Assembly (NCBI GenBank): GCA_009746045.1
Contig: RPFO01000082.1
Span: forward strand, 7,501-71,500
DNA: 64,000 nucleotides
From: Mesostigma viride
Lineage: Eukaryota; Streptophyta; Mesostigmatophyceae; Mesostigmatales; Mesostigmataceae
Direction of reading: 5' to 3'
A program made the translations under genes and the position numbers. This document shows positions 1 to 12,400 of the stretch, in pieces; the stretch's first letter is position 1, and the number at the start of each line of letters is the position of its first letter. The notes beneath the pieces were generated by a model. The model saw only the letters and a program-made list of their open reading frames with translations. It did no database searches and was not told the origin of the DNA.

Positions 1-817
1 AGGAGAAGGAGAAGGAGAAGGAGAAGGAGAAGGAGAAGGAGAAGGAGAAGGAGAAGGGAGAGGAGAAGGAGAAGAGAAGGAGAAGGAGAGGAGAAGGAGA
101 AGGAGAAGGAGAAGGAGAAGGAGAAGGAGAAGGAGAAGGAGAAGGAGAAGGAGAAGGAGAAGGAGAAGGAGAAGGAGAAGGAAGAAAGGAGAAGGAGAAG
201 GAGAAGGAGAAGGAGAAGGAGAAGGAGAAGGAGAAGGAGAAGGAGAAGGAGAAGGAGAAGGAGAAGGAGAAGGAGAAGGAGAAGGAGAAGGAGAAGGAGA
301 AGGAGAAGGAGAAAAGGAGAAGGAGAAGGAGAAGGAGAAGGAGAAGGAGGGAGAAGGGAGGAAAGGAGAAGGAGAAGGAGAAGGAGAAGGAGAGAAGGAG
401 AAAGGAGAAGGAGAAGGAGAAGGAGAAGGAGAAGGAGAAGGAGAAGGAGAAGGAGAAGGAGAAGGAGAAGGAGAAGGAGAAGGAGAAGGAGAAGGAGAGG
501 AGAAGGAGAAGGAGAAGGAGAAGGAGAAGGAGAAGGAGAAGGAGAAGGAGAAGGAGAAGGAAAGGAAAGGGAGAAGGAGAAGGAGAAGGAGAAGGAGAAG
601 GAGAAGGAGAAGGAGAAGGGAGAAGGAGAAGGAGAAGGAGAAAGGAGAAGGAGAAGGAGGAAGGGAGAGGAGAAGGAGAAGGAGAATGGAGAAGAGAAGG
701 AGAAGGAGAAGGAGAAGGAGAAATGGGAGTGAAAGGAGAAGGAGAAAGGGAAGGAGAAAAGAGAGAAGGAGAAAGGAGAAGGGGAAGGAGAAGGAGAAGG
801 AGAAGGAGAAGGAGAAG
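1..817. repeat. (GGAGAA)n microsatellite
   Basis: Almost uninterrupted GGAGAA units with scattered single-base indels. The plus strand is all purine and the minus strand all pyrimidine. Bases 818-956 are the only complex sequence before the next array, and I see no gene in them. If the methyltransferase at 4,400-6,779 continues leftwards, this array lies in its intron or beyond. Confidence 0.97.
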
Positions 818-956
818 CTCGGTTTAAATGCCTGAGTTGCCCAGGTGTTGGGGAACCTTATGCTGCTGTCATAAGATCAATTTTGCTACTCTACACCTTT
901 GGTGACTTTCCACCTCTCCATGCACCACATTGAGGCCTAGTGCATTTTCTCAACCC

Positions 957-1251
957 ACCCACCCACCCACCCACCCACCCACCCACCCACCCACCCGCCC
1001 GCCGCCGCCCGCCGCCCGCCCGCCCGCCCGCGCGCCCGCCCGCCCGCCCGCCCGCCCGCCCGCCCGCCGCCCGCTCCGCCCGCCCGCCCGCCCGCCGCCC
1101 GCCGCCCGCCCGCCGCCCCGCCCGCCCCCCGCCCGCCCGCCCGCCCGCCGCCCGCCGCCCGCTCCGCCGCCCGCCCGCCCGCCTGCCGCCCGCCGCCCGC
1201 CCGCCGCCCGCCCGCCCGCACCGCCGCCCGCCGCCGCCCCCACCCACCACG
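957..1251. repeat. (CCCA)n passing into (CCCG)n microsatellite
   Basis: Ten or so CCCA units change to CCCG/CCG units, then run into a C homopolymer near 1,247-1,270. Long proline/arginine/alanine open frames across it are by-products of the repeat. Confidence 0.95.
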
Positions 1252-1289
1252 CGCCCCCCCCCCCCCCCCGCCCCCGCAGCCCCCCTGGA

Positions 1290-4200
1290 CTGCCCATCCC
1301 CCTTACCCCCCTTACCCCCTTACCCCTTACCCCCTTACCCCCCTTACCCCTTACCCCCCTTACCCCCCCTTACCCCTTACCCCTTACCCCCTTACCCCTT
1401 ACCCCCTTACCCCCCTTACCCCCTTACCCCCCTTACCCCCCTTACCCCCTTACCCCCCTTACCCCCTTACCCCTTACCCCCTTACCCCCTTACCCCCTTA
1501 CCCCTTACCCCCTTACCCCCCTTACCCCTTACCCCCTTACCCCCCTTACCCCCTTACCCCCTTACCCCTTACCCCTTACCCCTTACCCCCCTTACCCCCC
1601 TTACCCCCCTTACCCCCTTACCCCTTACCCCCCTTACCCTTACCCCCTTACCCCCTTACCCCCTTACCCCCCTTACCCCCCTTACCCCCCTTACCCCCCT
1701 TACCCCCTTACCCCTTACCCCCTTACCCCCTTACCCCTTACCCCCCTTACCCCCTTACCCCCTTACCCCCCTTACCCCCCTACCCCCTTACCCCTTACCC
1801 CCCTTACCCCTTACCCCCTTACCCCTTACCCCCCTTACCCCCTTACCCCCCTTACCCTTACCCCCTTACCCCCCTTACCCCTTACCCCCTTACCCCCCTT
1901 ACCCCCCTTACCCCCCTTACCCCCCTTACCCCCCTTACCCCCTTACCCCTTACCCCCCTTACCCCCTTACCCCTTACCCCCCTTACCCCCTTACCCCCTT
2001 ACCCCCCTTACCCCCTTACCCCTTACCCCCTTACCCCTTACCCCCCTTACCCCCTTACCCCTTACCCCCCTTACCCCCTTACCCTTACCCCCCTTACCCC
2101 CTTACCCCCTACCCCCTTAACCCCCTTACCCCCTTACCCCCTTACCCCTTACCCCCCTTACCCCCTTACCCCCTTACCCCCCTTACCCCCCTTACCCCCT
2201 TACCCTTACCCCTTACCCCCCTTACCCCCCTTACCCTTACCCCTTACCCCCTTACCCCTTACCCCCTTACCCCCCTTACCCCCTTACCCCCTTAACCCTT
2301 ACCCCTTACCCCTTACCCCCTTACCCCCCTTACCCCCCTTACCCCTTACCCCCTTACCTACCCCTTACCCCTTACCCTTACCCCCTTACCCCCTTACCCC
2401 CTTACCCCCCTTACCCCCTTACCCCTTACCCCCCTTACCCCTTACCCCCTTACCCCCTTACCCCCTTACCCCCCTTACCTTACCCCCTTACCCCCCTTAC
2501 CCCCCTTACCCCCCTTACCCCCTTACCCCCTTACCCCCTTACCCCCTTACCCCTTACCCCCTTACCCCCTTACCCCCTTACCCCCTTACCCCCCTTACCC
2601 CCTTACCCCCCTTACCCCCTTACCCCCCTTACCCCCTTACCCCCTTACCCCCTTACCCCCTTACCCCCCTTACCCCCTTACCCCCTTACCCCCTTACCCC
2701 CTTACCCCCTTACCCCTTACCCCCTTACCCCCTTACCCCCTTACCCCCTTACCCCCTTACCCCCTTACCCCCCTTACCCCCCTTACCCCCCTTACCCCCC
2801 TTACCCCCTTACCCCCTTACCCCCTTACCCCCTTACCCCCCTTACCCCCTTACCCCCTTACCCCCTTACCCCCTTACCCCCTTACCCCTTACCCCCTTAC
2901 CCCCTTACCCCCCTTACCCCCTTACCCCCTTACCCCCCTTACCCCCTTACCCCCTTACCCCCTTACCCCCTTACCCCCTTACCCCCTTACCCCCCTTACC
3001 CCCCCTTACCCCCTTACCCCCTTACCCCCTTACCCCCCTTACCCCCTTACCCCCTTACCCCCTTACCCCCTTACCCCTTACCCCCTTACCCCCTTACCCC
3101 CCTTACCCCCTTACCCCCCTTACCCCTTACCCCCCTTACCCCCTTACCCCCTTACCCCCTTACCCCCCTTACCCCCTTACCCCCCTTACCCCTTACCCCC
3201 CTTACCCCCCTTACCCCCTTACCCCCCTTACCCCCTTACCCCCCTTACCCCCTTACCCCCTTACCCCCTTACCCCCTTACCCCCTTACCCCCTTACCCCC
3301 TTACCCCCCTTACCCCCTTACCCCCCTTACCCCCTTACCCCCTTACCCCTTACCCCCCTTACCCCCTTACCCCCTTACCCCCTTACCCCCTTACCCCCCT
3401 TACCCCCTTACCCCCTTACCCCCTTACCCCTTACCCCCCTTACCCCCCTTACCCCCTTACCCCCTTACCCCCCTTACCCCCCTTACCCCTTACCCCCCTT
3501 ACCCCCTTACCCCCTTACCCCCTTACCCCCTTACCCCCTTACCCCCTTACCCCCCTTACCCCCTTACCCCCCTTACCCCCCTTACCCCCTTACCCCCTTA
3601 CCCCCTTACCCCCCTTACCCCCTTACCCCCTTACCCCCTTACCCCCCTTACCCCTTACCCCCCTTACCCCCCTTACCCCCCTTACCCCTTACCCCCCTTA
3701 CCCCCCTTACCCCCTTACCCCTTACCCCTTACCCCCTTACCCCCCTTACCCCCTTACCCCCTTACCCCCCTTACCCCTTACCCCCTTACCCCCCTTACCC
3801 CCTTACCCCCCTTACCCCCTTACCCCCTTACCCCCCTTACCCCCTTACCCCCTTACCCCCCTTACCCCCTTACCCCCTTACCCCCTTACCCCCCTTACCC
3901 CCCTTACCCCCTTACCCCCCTTACCCCTTACCCCCTTACCCCCTTACCCCCTTACCCCCTTACCCCCTTACCCCCTTACCCCCTTACCCCCTTACCCCCT
4001 TACCCCCCTTACCCCCTTACCCCCTTACCCCCCTTACCCCCCTTACCCCCTTACCCCCCTTACCCCCTTACCCCCTTACCCCCTTACCCCCCTTACCCCC
4101 TTACCCCCTTACCCCCTTACCCCCTTACCCCCCTTACCCCCTTACCCCCTTACCCCCCTTACCCCCTTACCCCCTTACCCCCTTACCCCCCTTACCCCCT

Positions 4201-4316
4201 TACCCCCTTACCCCCTTACCCCTTACCCCCTTACCCCCCTTACCCCCTTACCCCCGTGCCCCCCTTACCCTTACCCCCTTACCCCCTTACCCCCTTACCC
4301 CCGTGCCCCCTGCCCC
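1290..4316. repeat. (CCCCTTA)n / (CCCCCTTA)n satellite, about 3 kb
   Basis: The unit is TTA followed by four to six C, repeated for about 3 kb with variable C count and rare variants such as TTAACCC. The minus strand is TAAGGGG(G), with strong G-quadruplex potential. The unit is not TTTAGGG, so this is not evidence of a chromosome end. It lies immediately downstream of the methyltransferase exon that ends at 4,400, so it would be part of the transcribed intron. A short (CCCG)n patch follows at about 4,337-4,370. Confidence 0.96.
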
Positions 4317-4399
4317 CCCACAGACCCGCAGACCCGCAGCCCGCCCGCCCGCCCGCCGCCCGCCCGCCTGCCCCCCACCCCACCCCACCCCCCACACAC

Positions 4400-6779
4400 A
4401 TGGATGCCCGCGCGGTCGAAACCGGCCGAGACGCCACCACATCCGCAGAACATGTCCAACGCTCGCAATGGTTGCATCTGGCAGCCGACAGAAGCAGCGA
4501 CGGGCTGGGGACAAGCCCTCGCATTCTCGAACCGAAACGCATGGTTGTCGTACGAGAACTGGTACCTGTGCCAGATCCATGGCATAAGAGTGCATGCAGC
4601 CAGGGGAACGGGTGTACACTAAGTTACTAGGCAATCCCGGTATGCTAGAGTTTACCAATCAATGTCCATTCAGCCAGCCTCCTTTGGGAATGCACAGCCA
4701 CGTCAATAACGGTTGCATGTTCACATCACTTGGCATGGTATGCCTTCCGAATGCAAGTGTCATGCGTGCCCCCGAGGGCATGGTGGGGGCCAACATGGGC
4801 ATGGTGGGGGACCCCATGGGCAAGGTGGGCGTAAACAACTTGAAGGGGGTGCATTAGACACCGAGGCTAGCAACCCAGGCATCAAAGCTGTGACCCACAA
4901 GATCCGCGTAAATTCGGCGTGTGGCAGTAGGGCCAGGGATGCATGCGTAAGTAAAATGGAGAGGAGGATTCCATGGAGAGCAGAGGTCATTGGAGCGAGA
5001 CTCTGGCAACCCATGGCCACGTGTGACCCATCCGATGCCCTTCTCTTGCTTACCAAAAGTTCACGCTGCTCTCCTTGCAGAACGCCTCAAGCTGCTCCGT
5101 CGACGTCTCCTGGCGTTGCTCCCTCGAGCCCCTTGTGGCGACTTCACCATGTACTGCGCTTCCCCTCACATGGGCCACCACCCCCTGGCTCTTTGGGGTC
5201 CTCGCACCGCCCACTTGCTTCGCTATTGCCGCTGTCACCATGTCCGCCTTGAAGCGTACATTGGCCTTACGGGCCACCGCGAATATGCTGACGGGCGTGG
5301 GGTCCGGTACCTCCCCTTTCTGCACAAACAGCTCCCGCGCACACACGAGCTCCAGCCCCTGCGTCGCGTCCTGCCGGCCGTGCCACACGCCTTGCTGGTA
5401 CGTGGGGATGCCAGCAGCGAGATTGGGCATGTTAGATGGAACCTCACGCATGGCGGATGCACAAGCAGGCCCCTTGCCCTTGCTCCTAGCGTGTCCTGCC
5501 ACCGACGATGATGCGACCTGGGAATTTTTTCCTTGCACTGGTGGCGGTGTCCCAGCAGCAGCAGCAGCAGCCTTGCCTGTGCTGCCATCCGCACCCGTGG
5601 CGGCCGGCAGCCCCAGCTCATGCCATTTCACAATGTCATGCCAGCGCCAGAACCAGACAAGGGTCATGGTCACCTTACCATCGCTGGACCGACCCAGGGA
5701 AGCGATTCTCCCAATCCATTCGGTGGAAGGGAGCGCGGGGCAAGGCAGCGGGCAGTCCGCGCCAGGCAAAGCCGTTCTCGTATCCCATCCAGCGCCATCC
5801 TGCGCGGGCGCACCATCCATTGGCATCTCTTTCTTCCTGCGCTTGGTGCCACTGGAATTGCTGCCCCGTGCGCCGCCCCCTGGTTGTGCCGCATGGCAAT
5901 CGTTGCCACGTCGCCCATGATGAGCCTTTGCGGCGAACCGAGCGCTCTCAGCCACACGTTGGTCCCTGAGGGCGGCCGCCTTGGCCTTCTCCTTGAGCTT
6001 CCTGCGGCGTTCGCTCGGTGTGTCCCCCGCGGGCCAGATCATGACGTGGTCACCCACAGATAGCTCCATGTACTGCCCCTCGTAGTCCAGCAGGCCACAC
6101 CTGCCACCAGGGAGCCAGCGGAACTTTGCCTCCTGCATGAAGCTATCTGCCGTATGGGTCGTGTGTCCATCCAAGAAGGGTGTGCAGTAAATAAGAGGGA
6201 AGGGTTCAATATTTGTGGCAGGTTGTTTCTGGGGCGAAGAGGGTAAAGGGGGGAACGGGGGGGGAGGGGGGAAAGGGGGGGGAGGGGGGGGGGGGAGGCC
6301 GGGGAAGGGATGCAAACGCCCACTTGCAGGGAGGCAATGGGTCTGCATATAACTGCAGTTGTTTGCCACATCTACAGGAGTGTCAGGATCCCTTTAACGA
6401 AGACCATCACACATCAGCAGAATCTACGGGGGCATCATCGCGTACAAGATCTGGGATGGCGTGAAAGAGCAACGAGAGCCCGACAGTCTACTACTGGGAG
6501 GGCAATGCTGTCAACGTGCCTTGCGAAGCGCTCAGAAATATATGCTGTCCAGTTACCTTCGTCCAAAAACTGCACTTCGTCGTCTTCTGAAGAGTCCATC
6601 GCTTTGAGATCAGAATCGACCCCCGCATTTGCAGCTTCGCCGGGTGAAGATGGCTGGTTATGAACACCGTGATCAGAATGTGGGGATTCGCTGTCTACCA
6701 AAGAGATAACCTCAGGAGCATCAATCCGCAACTGAACCGGACTCAAACCAATTCCCGAGCTGGGGGGACGTGGCCTCAT
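4400..6779 (-). CDS. C5-cytosine DNA methyltransferase with BAH domain, 5' part of gene
   Basis: Transfers a methyl group from AdoMet to cytosine in nuclear DNA. The last exon seen (4,565-4,400) carries catalytic motif I, LDMFCGCGGVSAGFDRAGI, the AdoMet-binding signature of DNMT1/CMT-type enzymes. The large exon before it (about 6,132-5,054) reads as a BAH domain: YMELSVGDHVMIWPAGD near 6,060, WIGRIASL...TLVWFWRWHDI near 5,640, then ELVCARELF and PVSIFAVARK. These are split by a Lys/Arg-rich insert. Donor TTTTG|GTAAGC at 5,054 and acceptor CACAG|G at 4,565 join in phase and complete the last BAH strand (WYQFSYDNHAFRF). A likely first exon runs from ATG at 6,779 (acidic, with PEVISLVDSE) to about 6,510; its donor is not fixed. 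After motif I a GT donor at 4,399 leads into the CCCCTTA array. Motifs IV-X are not in the window, so the gene is partial. Confidence 0.82.
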
Positions 6780-6833
6780 CGTGACCAGACGTCTTGACAG
6801 AATGTGTCTACGTGAACGGCTAAACAGGCTCAA

Positions 6834-7759
6834 CTAGACTCGCCATCGCGTATTACGACTCCGGGAGATTCATGATCCTGTGTACGAACCGGGCGCTGCG
6901 CCGTGCAGTGTGCACGTCGAACTGTGCACATGAACCAAACCATTTGCGAACATGGAGTGCAAACGACTAATGCAATGGACGCAGAGTGATTTCCTTCGAA
7001 GCCGGGACGATGGCAGTCTACCTCGATCAAATACTATGGTATCAATTGTCTGGAAAGCTGCGACGTCCGTCAAAAGAATGCGAGCAACTTGGTTGTTATT
7101 TTGTTGTTGTTGATTCCTACGCCGAGCAACTTTATGGGCGGATAAAGTCTTCCCACCTGCTTCCCAGTTTAAAAGGGTGTTGTTGTTGCTGTTGGGCGCT
7201 AAGATACACGTGTACCACTGCATTTAATGAAAATGCGCGCCATATACGTCTAGTAAGGCTCCGTCTAGTAAGGCTCCGTTTTAGCCACTGACATCTTGAT
7301 ACCCTAGGCTTAGCAGGGATTAACTACTGGCTATATTTGGAATAAACGTACACCTATTTACCTGGAAAATGCGCGCCATATACGAACAGTTACTCTCCGT
7401 TGGTGGCAGTTCAGACACAACACTTCTATCGACCACTTATTCACGTTACCAGATCACAAGGAGGTACGGTTGGTGTACAATCTGACATTGATTCCGCTTG
7501 GAAAACGCCCGATCATCCTTGCTGGCAGCCGTTGGCAAACAGAGTGCGAGGGTAAAATCTTCCTGTTTTGTACATCTTGAGCATGGATTCATGACGTGCA
7601 TCACGAGACACGGCATCAACAGCGAGAATTTCCGAGCTTGTGTGGCATTTCCGAATCGCGGGCTCGGGTCAATTGTGTATTCCTTACCGTCGAAACGGCG
7701 CAGGTTTTCTGGGCTTCAGATTTTCGCTGAGCGTGGTAGAGCTATCCGAGTATAGCAAG
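6834..7759. other. Intergenic region between divergent genes
   Basis: Lies between the 5' end of the methyltransferase (minus) and the coding region starting at 7,760 (plus). The motif TGCGCGCCATATACG occurs twice (about 7,234 and 7,368), as does CGTCTAGTAAGGCTCCG (7,248 and 7,262). No open frame here resembles a known protein. It is a plausible two-way promoter region, but I see no certain core promoter element. Confidence 0.5.
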
Positions 7760-8439
7760 ATGCAGACTTGCGAGGCGTCGATAATTGCACCCCTCAGCTA
7801 CCGGTGCACTTATTGGACGCGTACTGCAATTTCCCCTGCCGGGTGTGTCGGTCGACCGGAGCGTGGTAATGAGTGCGCTCCCTGTGATCAAACATCCCAG
7901 AGATTCAATTCTCGTATTTGGAAGATAAGTAGACATGGCGTTGTCGCCGGCAAAAGGCTGGGAATCTGCCGCGCGAAGAGCGGAAATGCTGACAACGATG
8001 CCTTCAACAATGAGGTTCCGGAACAACCAGACAATTCGACACGCATGCGTGGTCGTTCCGGGAATAAGGATACCGGGAAACAAAACAACAGTGACGAAGG
8101 AGCTGCCGAGACCAAGTACTCAGACCGGGGATGGACAGGGTACAACATCCAGGATTTTCTCGAAGAGGGGGTGCGTGCTTCGCTGATTTCACCGGACATT
8201 GTATCTGCGTCTGCTTTTGCACAACTCGTAGGCCTATTTCCCCGGGTGGCTGCCGGCTATTTGGTTGTTATGTCCTGGCAAGAGTTATGCCGTGCGCCTC
8301 GTCCTCTTCTCGACCAGTCTCACCGCCCTTTGCTTACCTTCCCTGGCTGCAGATCCCGATTGGGGCCGAGCACGGCGAAGGCTTCACGTCGTACCGTCCC
8401 AGCGGTGGCCCCCTTCATCTGGACGTGGTAATTGACTGA
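7760..8439 (+). CDS. Two-exon coding region, product unknown; possibly the 5' part of the following HAD gene
   Basis: Exon 7,760-8,227 starts at ATG (MQTCEASIIAPLS) and exon 8,353-8,439 ends PLHLVVID-like (GGPLHLDVVID) at TGA. The 125-bp intron has GTAGGC and CTGCAG ends, and the phases agree (0/0). The N-terminal half is basic and Ser/Asn-rich, and the C-terminal part (GYNIQDFLEEGVRASLISPD, then IPIGAEHGEGF) looks folded. I do not recognise the family. A second GT donor (GTAATT) lies four codons before the stop, at 8,428, also in phase 0. The region could therefore instead be the first exons of the PyrP2-like gene, whose first clear exon begins near 9,427 in the same phase. RNA evidence would decide. 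The chosen ATG is the first in the open frame after several non-ATG possibilities. Confidence 0.45.
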
Positions 8440-9426
8440 TGTATGCCTCAAATCATGGAAATCCTAGCTCCACTTCACTCAACTTTGTTTGTCAGAAGCC
8501 CCTCAGGGATCCTGGGGAAAACTGATCCTGATGTTTATACAGCTATCCCGCTGTCGTTTTCCACTTTGCGCCGCGGTTGGGAAGTCTTGTTTGGACAGGT
8601 CACTCTTGTCGTGTGCGGACTATTCATGGGTGGACAGGGTCCATGTCAATGCTCCGCTGAAATTGCACTAATAAATAAACACGGCTTTTATAGTTTATAA
8701 GGTTTTCGAGCATCAATGGTTAACAATGGATGCTCGAATGCAGGACGTGGCTGTGACATCGCCTGCGAATCTTTTGTGCTGTCTCTGGACTCGTGTGTCC
8801 CAGGAGTAGGTCATCTGTTCCTGGCGGATCCCTGCCAGGGTGGTCCGCTGAACCTAGGCCGTCATCATATTGACGTCCCATCAATGTTGTGAAGCACCCT
8901 GGCAACGTGCCCTGTCATCCTCGCGCACCCCCCAATGCGCCTAATGGCTGGCTCAACTTGGTACAGATTTCCCCCCCACCCCCCACCCCAATGACCCACC
9001 ACGAATTCCCCTTGTATGACATTTCCCGGCACCTGTCGAAATGTTTGGTTTTGGTCTCCGTCTCCTCTCCGCGGAGCCACGCAAGGACACCTCTTCGTGG
9101 CCATTCGCAGTGGCCAGCATCATGAAATCTGGGTGGCTGGACGCACACCCGTTGGTCCCTGCTCCCTGCTGCCTTTGTCCAGGTGTCACGTCCTGCCACT
9201 TGTCTTGGGCACGTTACGGCATCCGGCGGGTCGCACATTGTCCGTTGGCTAAAGACGAAGAGTGTCGTATCAAGTCGTCAACCAGCCAACATAATATATC
9301 TTGCTCCCATCCTCCCATCCTTGCTGGCTCCCATCCCGTGCTGACTAACCGTCAACCTTGCTTCTCCCATCTGGCCTCCCCCCCGGTGGCTTTCGTGCCC
9401 CCACGGTGGCGGCTGCGAGCATTCAG

Positions 9427-12400
9427 GAGCTGCTGAACGACCGCATGCGCCAGACCGGCAAGCGGCGTGCACGCTTTGCCCTCAAACCAGACGAGGCGTT
9501 CGGCGCGATATTCGCGCTCGATGGCGTGCTGGTGGGTGGGGATGGGCAGATACAGACATATAGGTCTAAATATACTTATACTTATTTTCGCGCTCGAGGG
9601 CGTGCTGGTGGGTGGGCATGTGTGATCAAACTGATGGTAGGTGGGCCACGTGGGCGCATGCGGTCAAAAGGGATGGTAGGTGGGCCATGCGGGCGCATGC
9701 GGTCAAAAGCGATGGTAGGTGGGCCATGTGGGCGCATGCGGTCAAAAGCGATGGTAGGTGGGCCATGCGGGCGCATGCGGTCAAAAGCGATGGTAGGTGG
9801 GCCATGTGGGCGCATGCGGTCAAAAGCGATGGTAGGTGGGCCACGTGGGCGCATGCGGTCAAAAGGGATGGTAGGTGGGCCATGCGGGCGCATGCGGTCA
9901 AAAGCGATGGTAGGTGGGCCATGTGGGCGCATGCGGTCAAAAGCGATGGTAGGTGGGCCATGTGGGCGCATGGGGTCAAAAGCGATGGTGGGTGGGCCAT
10001 GCGGGCGCATGCGGTCAAAAGCGATGGTGGGTGGGCCATGTGGGCGCATGCGGTCAAAAGCGATGGTAGGTGGGCCATGTGGGCGCATGCGGTCAAAAGC
10101 GATGGTGGGCGGGCCATGCGGGCGCATGCGGTCAAAAGCGATGGTAGGCGGGCCATGCGGGCGCATGCGGTCAAAAGCGATGGTAGGCGGGCCATGTGGG
10201 CGCATGCGGTCAAAAGGGATGGTGGGCGGGCCATGCGGGCGCATGCGGTCAAAAGGGATGGTGGGTGGGCCATGTCGTCTGGGTCAAAGGGCGGTCTAGG
10301 GTGTAGGGTTCAGGATTTGGGGGATGGAGTTCGGGGCGTCAGTCCCTGGCCATGACCCATGCGTGTGGACTGTGGCTCCTCGTGCAGGTGAGGCAGTGGG
10401 GCATGGGGGCACTGCAGGCGGTGGGGCATGGGGGCACTGCTGGCGGTCGGGCATGGGGGCACTGCAGGCGGTCGGGCATGGGGGCACTGCAGGCGGTGGG
10501 GCATGGGGGTACTGCAGGCGTTTGGGCATGGGGGCACTGCTGGCGGTCGGGCATGGGGGCACTGCTGGCGGTCGGGCATGGGGGCACTGCAGGCGGTCAG
10601 GCATGGGGGCACTGCAGGCGGTCGGGCATGGGGGCACTGCTGGCGGTCGGGCATGGGGGCACTGCAGGCGGTCGGGCATGGGGGCACTGCAGGCGGTCGG
10701 GCATGGGGGCACTGCTGGCGGTCGGGCATGGGGGCACTGCAGGCGGTCGGGCATGGGGGCACTGCAGGCGGTCGGGCATGGGGGCACTGCTGGCGGTCGG
10801 GCATGGGGGCACTGCAGGCGGTCGGGCATGGGGGCACTGCTGGCGGTCGGGCATGGGGGCACTGCAGGCGGTCGGGCATGGGGGCACTGCTGGCGGTCGG
10901 GCATGGGGGCACTGCACGGGATCGCTAGGGCTCCTGCCTACCCACCTAGTTATTCGTATCACCCAAACTTGCCTGTGAGCCTGGCTGGGCAGATTCATCC
11001 GAGCACCTGCGTTCTTGCCCTGCACATGGTTGCGCGCGCTGGCTAGGGACGCCCCATGATGCCCCCATGATGCGAAACTAAGGGCGCCCTTGGCCCTGGT
11101 AGTTTTGTCCGCTGATTGTATGTGGTCCATGGTAGACAGGTTTGGTACGATTGACAACCCAGGGGAGGCAGCGGGCCAGGTCCCTGCATCGTCGCGCGCG
11201 GCGGGTTTTCTGGCCAGGGATGACGATGGGGGCATCCCACAGTGTTGTTGACATGCATGACAATGGGGGGAATGAGCTGGCCATTGGCCTTTGAAGGTTC
11301 CAACGCCAACTTTGCTCTGTCCATATCAGGCCGTCCTGCAACAGCTGGATTTGTTTCCGGGAAAGATGGCTTTTCGATGTAGTGGGGCCTTGTGTGCGTG
11401 TGTGAGTAGCCCGTCGCTGCATCTGTATCAAAGAATCCCACCTTACCAGAGAGACAATACTTCATCTCTCTGGGGCGGTCATGTTTTCTGATTGCGATGG
11501 TCCAAAGGATGTGCGTGTCTGCCTCGCCGGAAGTAATGGCTGCCCCTTGCACTCAGGAGCTTGCCCTGGGCATCTGGGGGCCACCATGGGACATGCCCAT
11601 GGGAAGCTACTAGAGCTTTTAGCGTTGTTGTTGTGGCAGCAGTCCCTCTGCTGCCGTGGTGCATTTGCCAGCTGTCTCGATACCATGCCTTCTCTTGATC
11701 TCGAGGGTCGTTCTAACCTTCTTCCGCATGTCGGCCATGGGGCGTTCTAAATTTCTTCCGCATGTGGGCCATGGGGCGTTCCAACCTTCTTCGCCATGTG
11801 GGCCATGGGGCGTTCTAACCTTCTTCCGCATGTGGGCCATGGGGCGTTCTAACCTTCTTCCGCATGTCGGCCATGGGGCGTTCTAACCTTCTTCCGCATG
11901 TGGGCCATGGGGCGTTCTAACCTTCTTCCGCATGTGGGCCATGGGGCGTTCCAACCTTCTTCCGCATGTGGGCCATGGGGCGTTCTAACCTTCTTCCGCA
12001 TGTCGGCCATGGGGCGTTCTAACCTTCTTCCGCATGTGGGCCATGGGGCGTTCTAACCTTCTTCCGCATGTCGGCCATGGGGCGTTCTAACCTTCTTCCG
12101 CATGTGGGCCATGGGATGTTCTAACCTTCTTCCGCATGTGGGCCATGGGGCGTTCTAACCTTCTTCCGCATGTGGGCCATGGGGCGTTCTAACCTTCTTC
12201 CGTGTGTGGGCCATGGGGCGTTCTAACCTTCTTCCGCATGTGGGCCATGGGGCGTTCTAACCTTCTCCAGCATGTGGGCCATGGGGCGTTCTAACCTTCT
12301 TCCGCATGTGGGCCATGGGATGTTCTAACCTTCTTCCGCATGTGGGCCATGGGGCGTTCTAACCTTCTTCCGCATGTGGGCCATGGGGCGTTCTAACCTT

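Noticed and set aside
930-2295. Long Pro/Leu/Thr-rich open frames over the CCCA and CCCCTTA arrays
   Set aside because: They follow the repeat units exactly, have no start context or domain, and arise because the arrays lack stop codons.
1290-4316. Telomere or chromosome end
   Set aside because: Unit TAAGGGG(G) differs from TTTAGGG, complex sequence and another microsatellite lie beyond it, and it sits in a gene intron.
5075-6063. Plus-strand open frames of 150-280 codons
   Set aside because: They are shadows of the minus-strand BAH exon, which has recognisable motifs.
9582-10355. Repetitive protein (MVGGPCGRMRSKA)n and its reverse frames
   Set aside because: The 39-bp unit is divisible by three, so every frame without a stop stays open. 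The sequence lies in an intron of the PyrP2-like gene.
10310-10930. Open frames over the 25-bp array on both strands
   Set aside because: Low-complexity products of a minisatellite, open in several frames at once.
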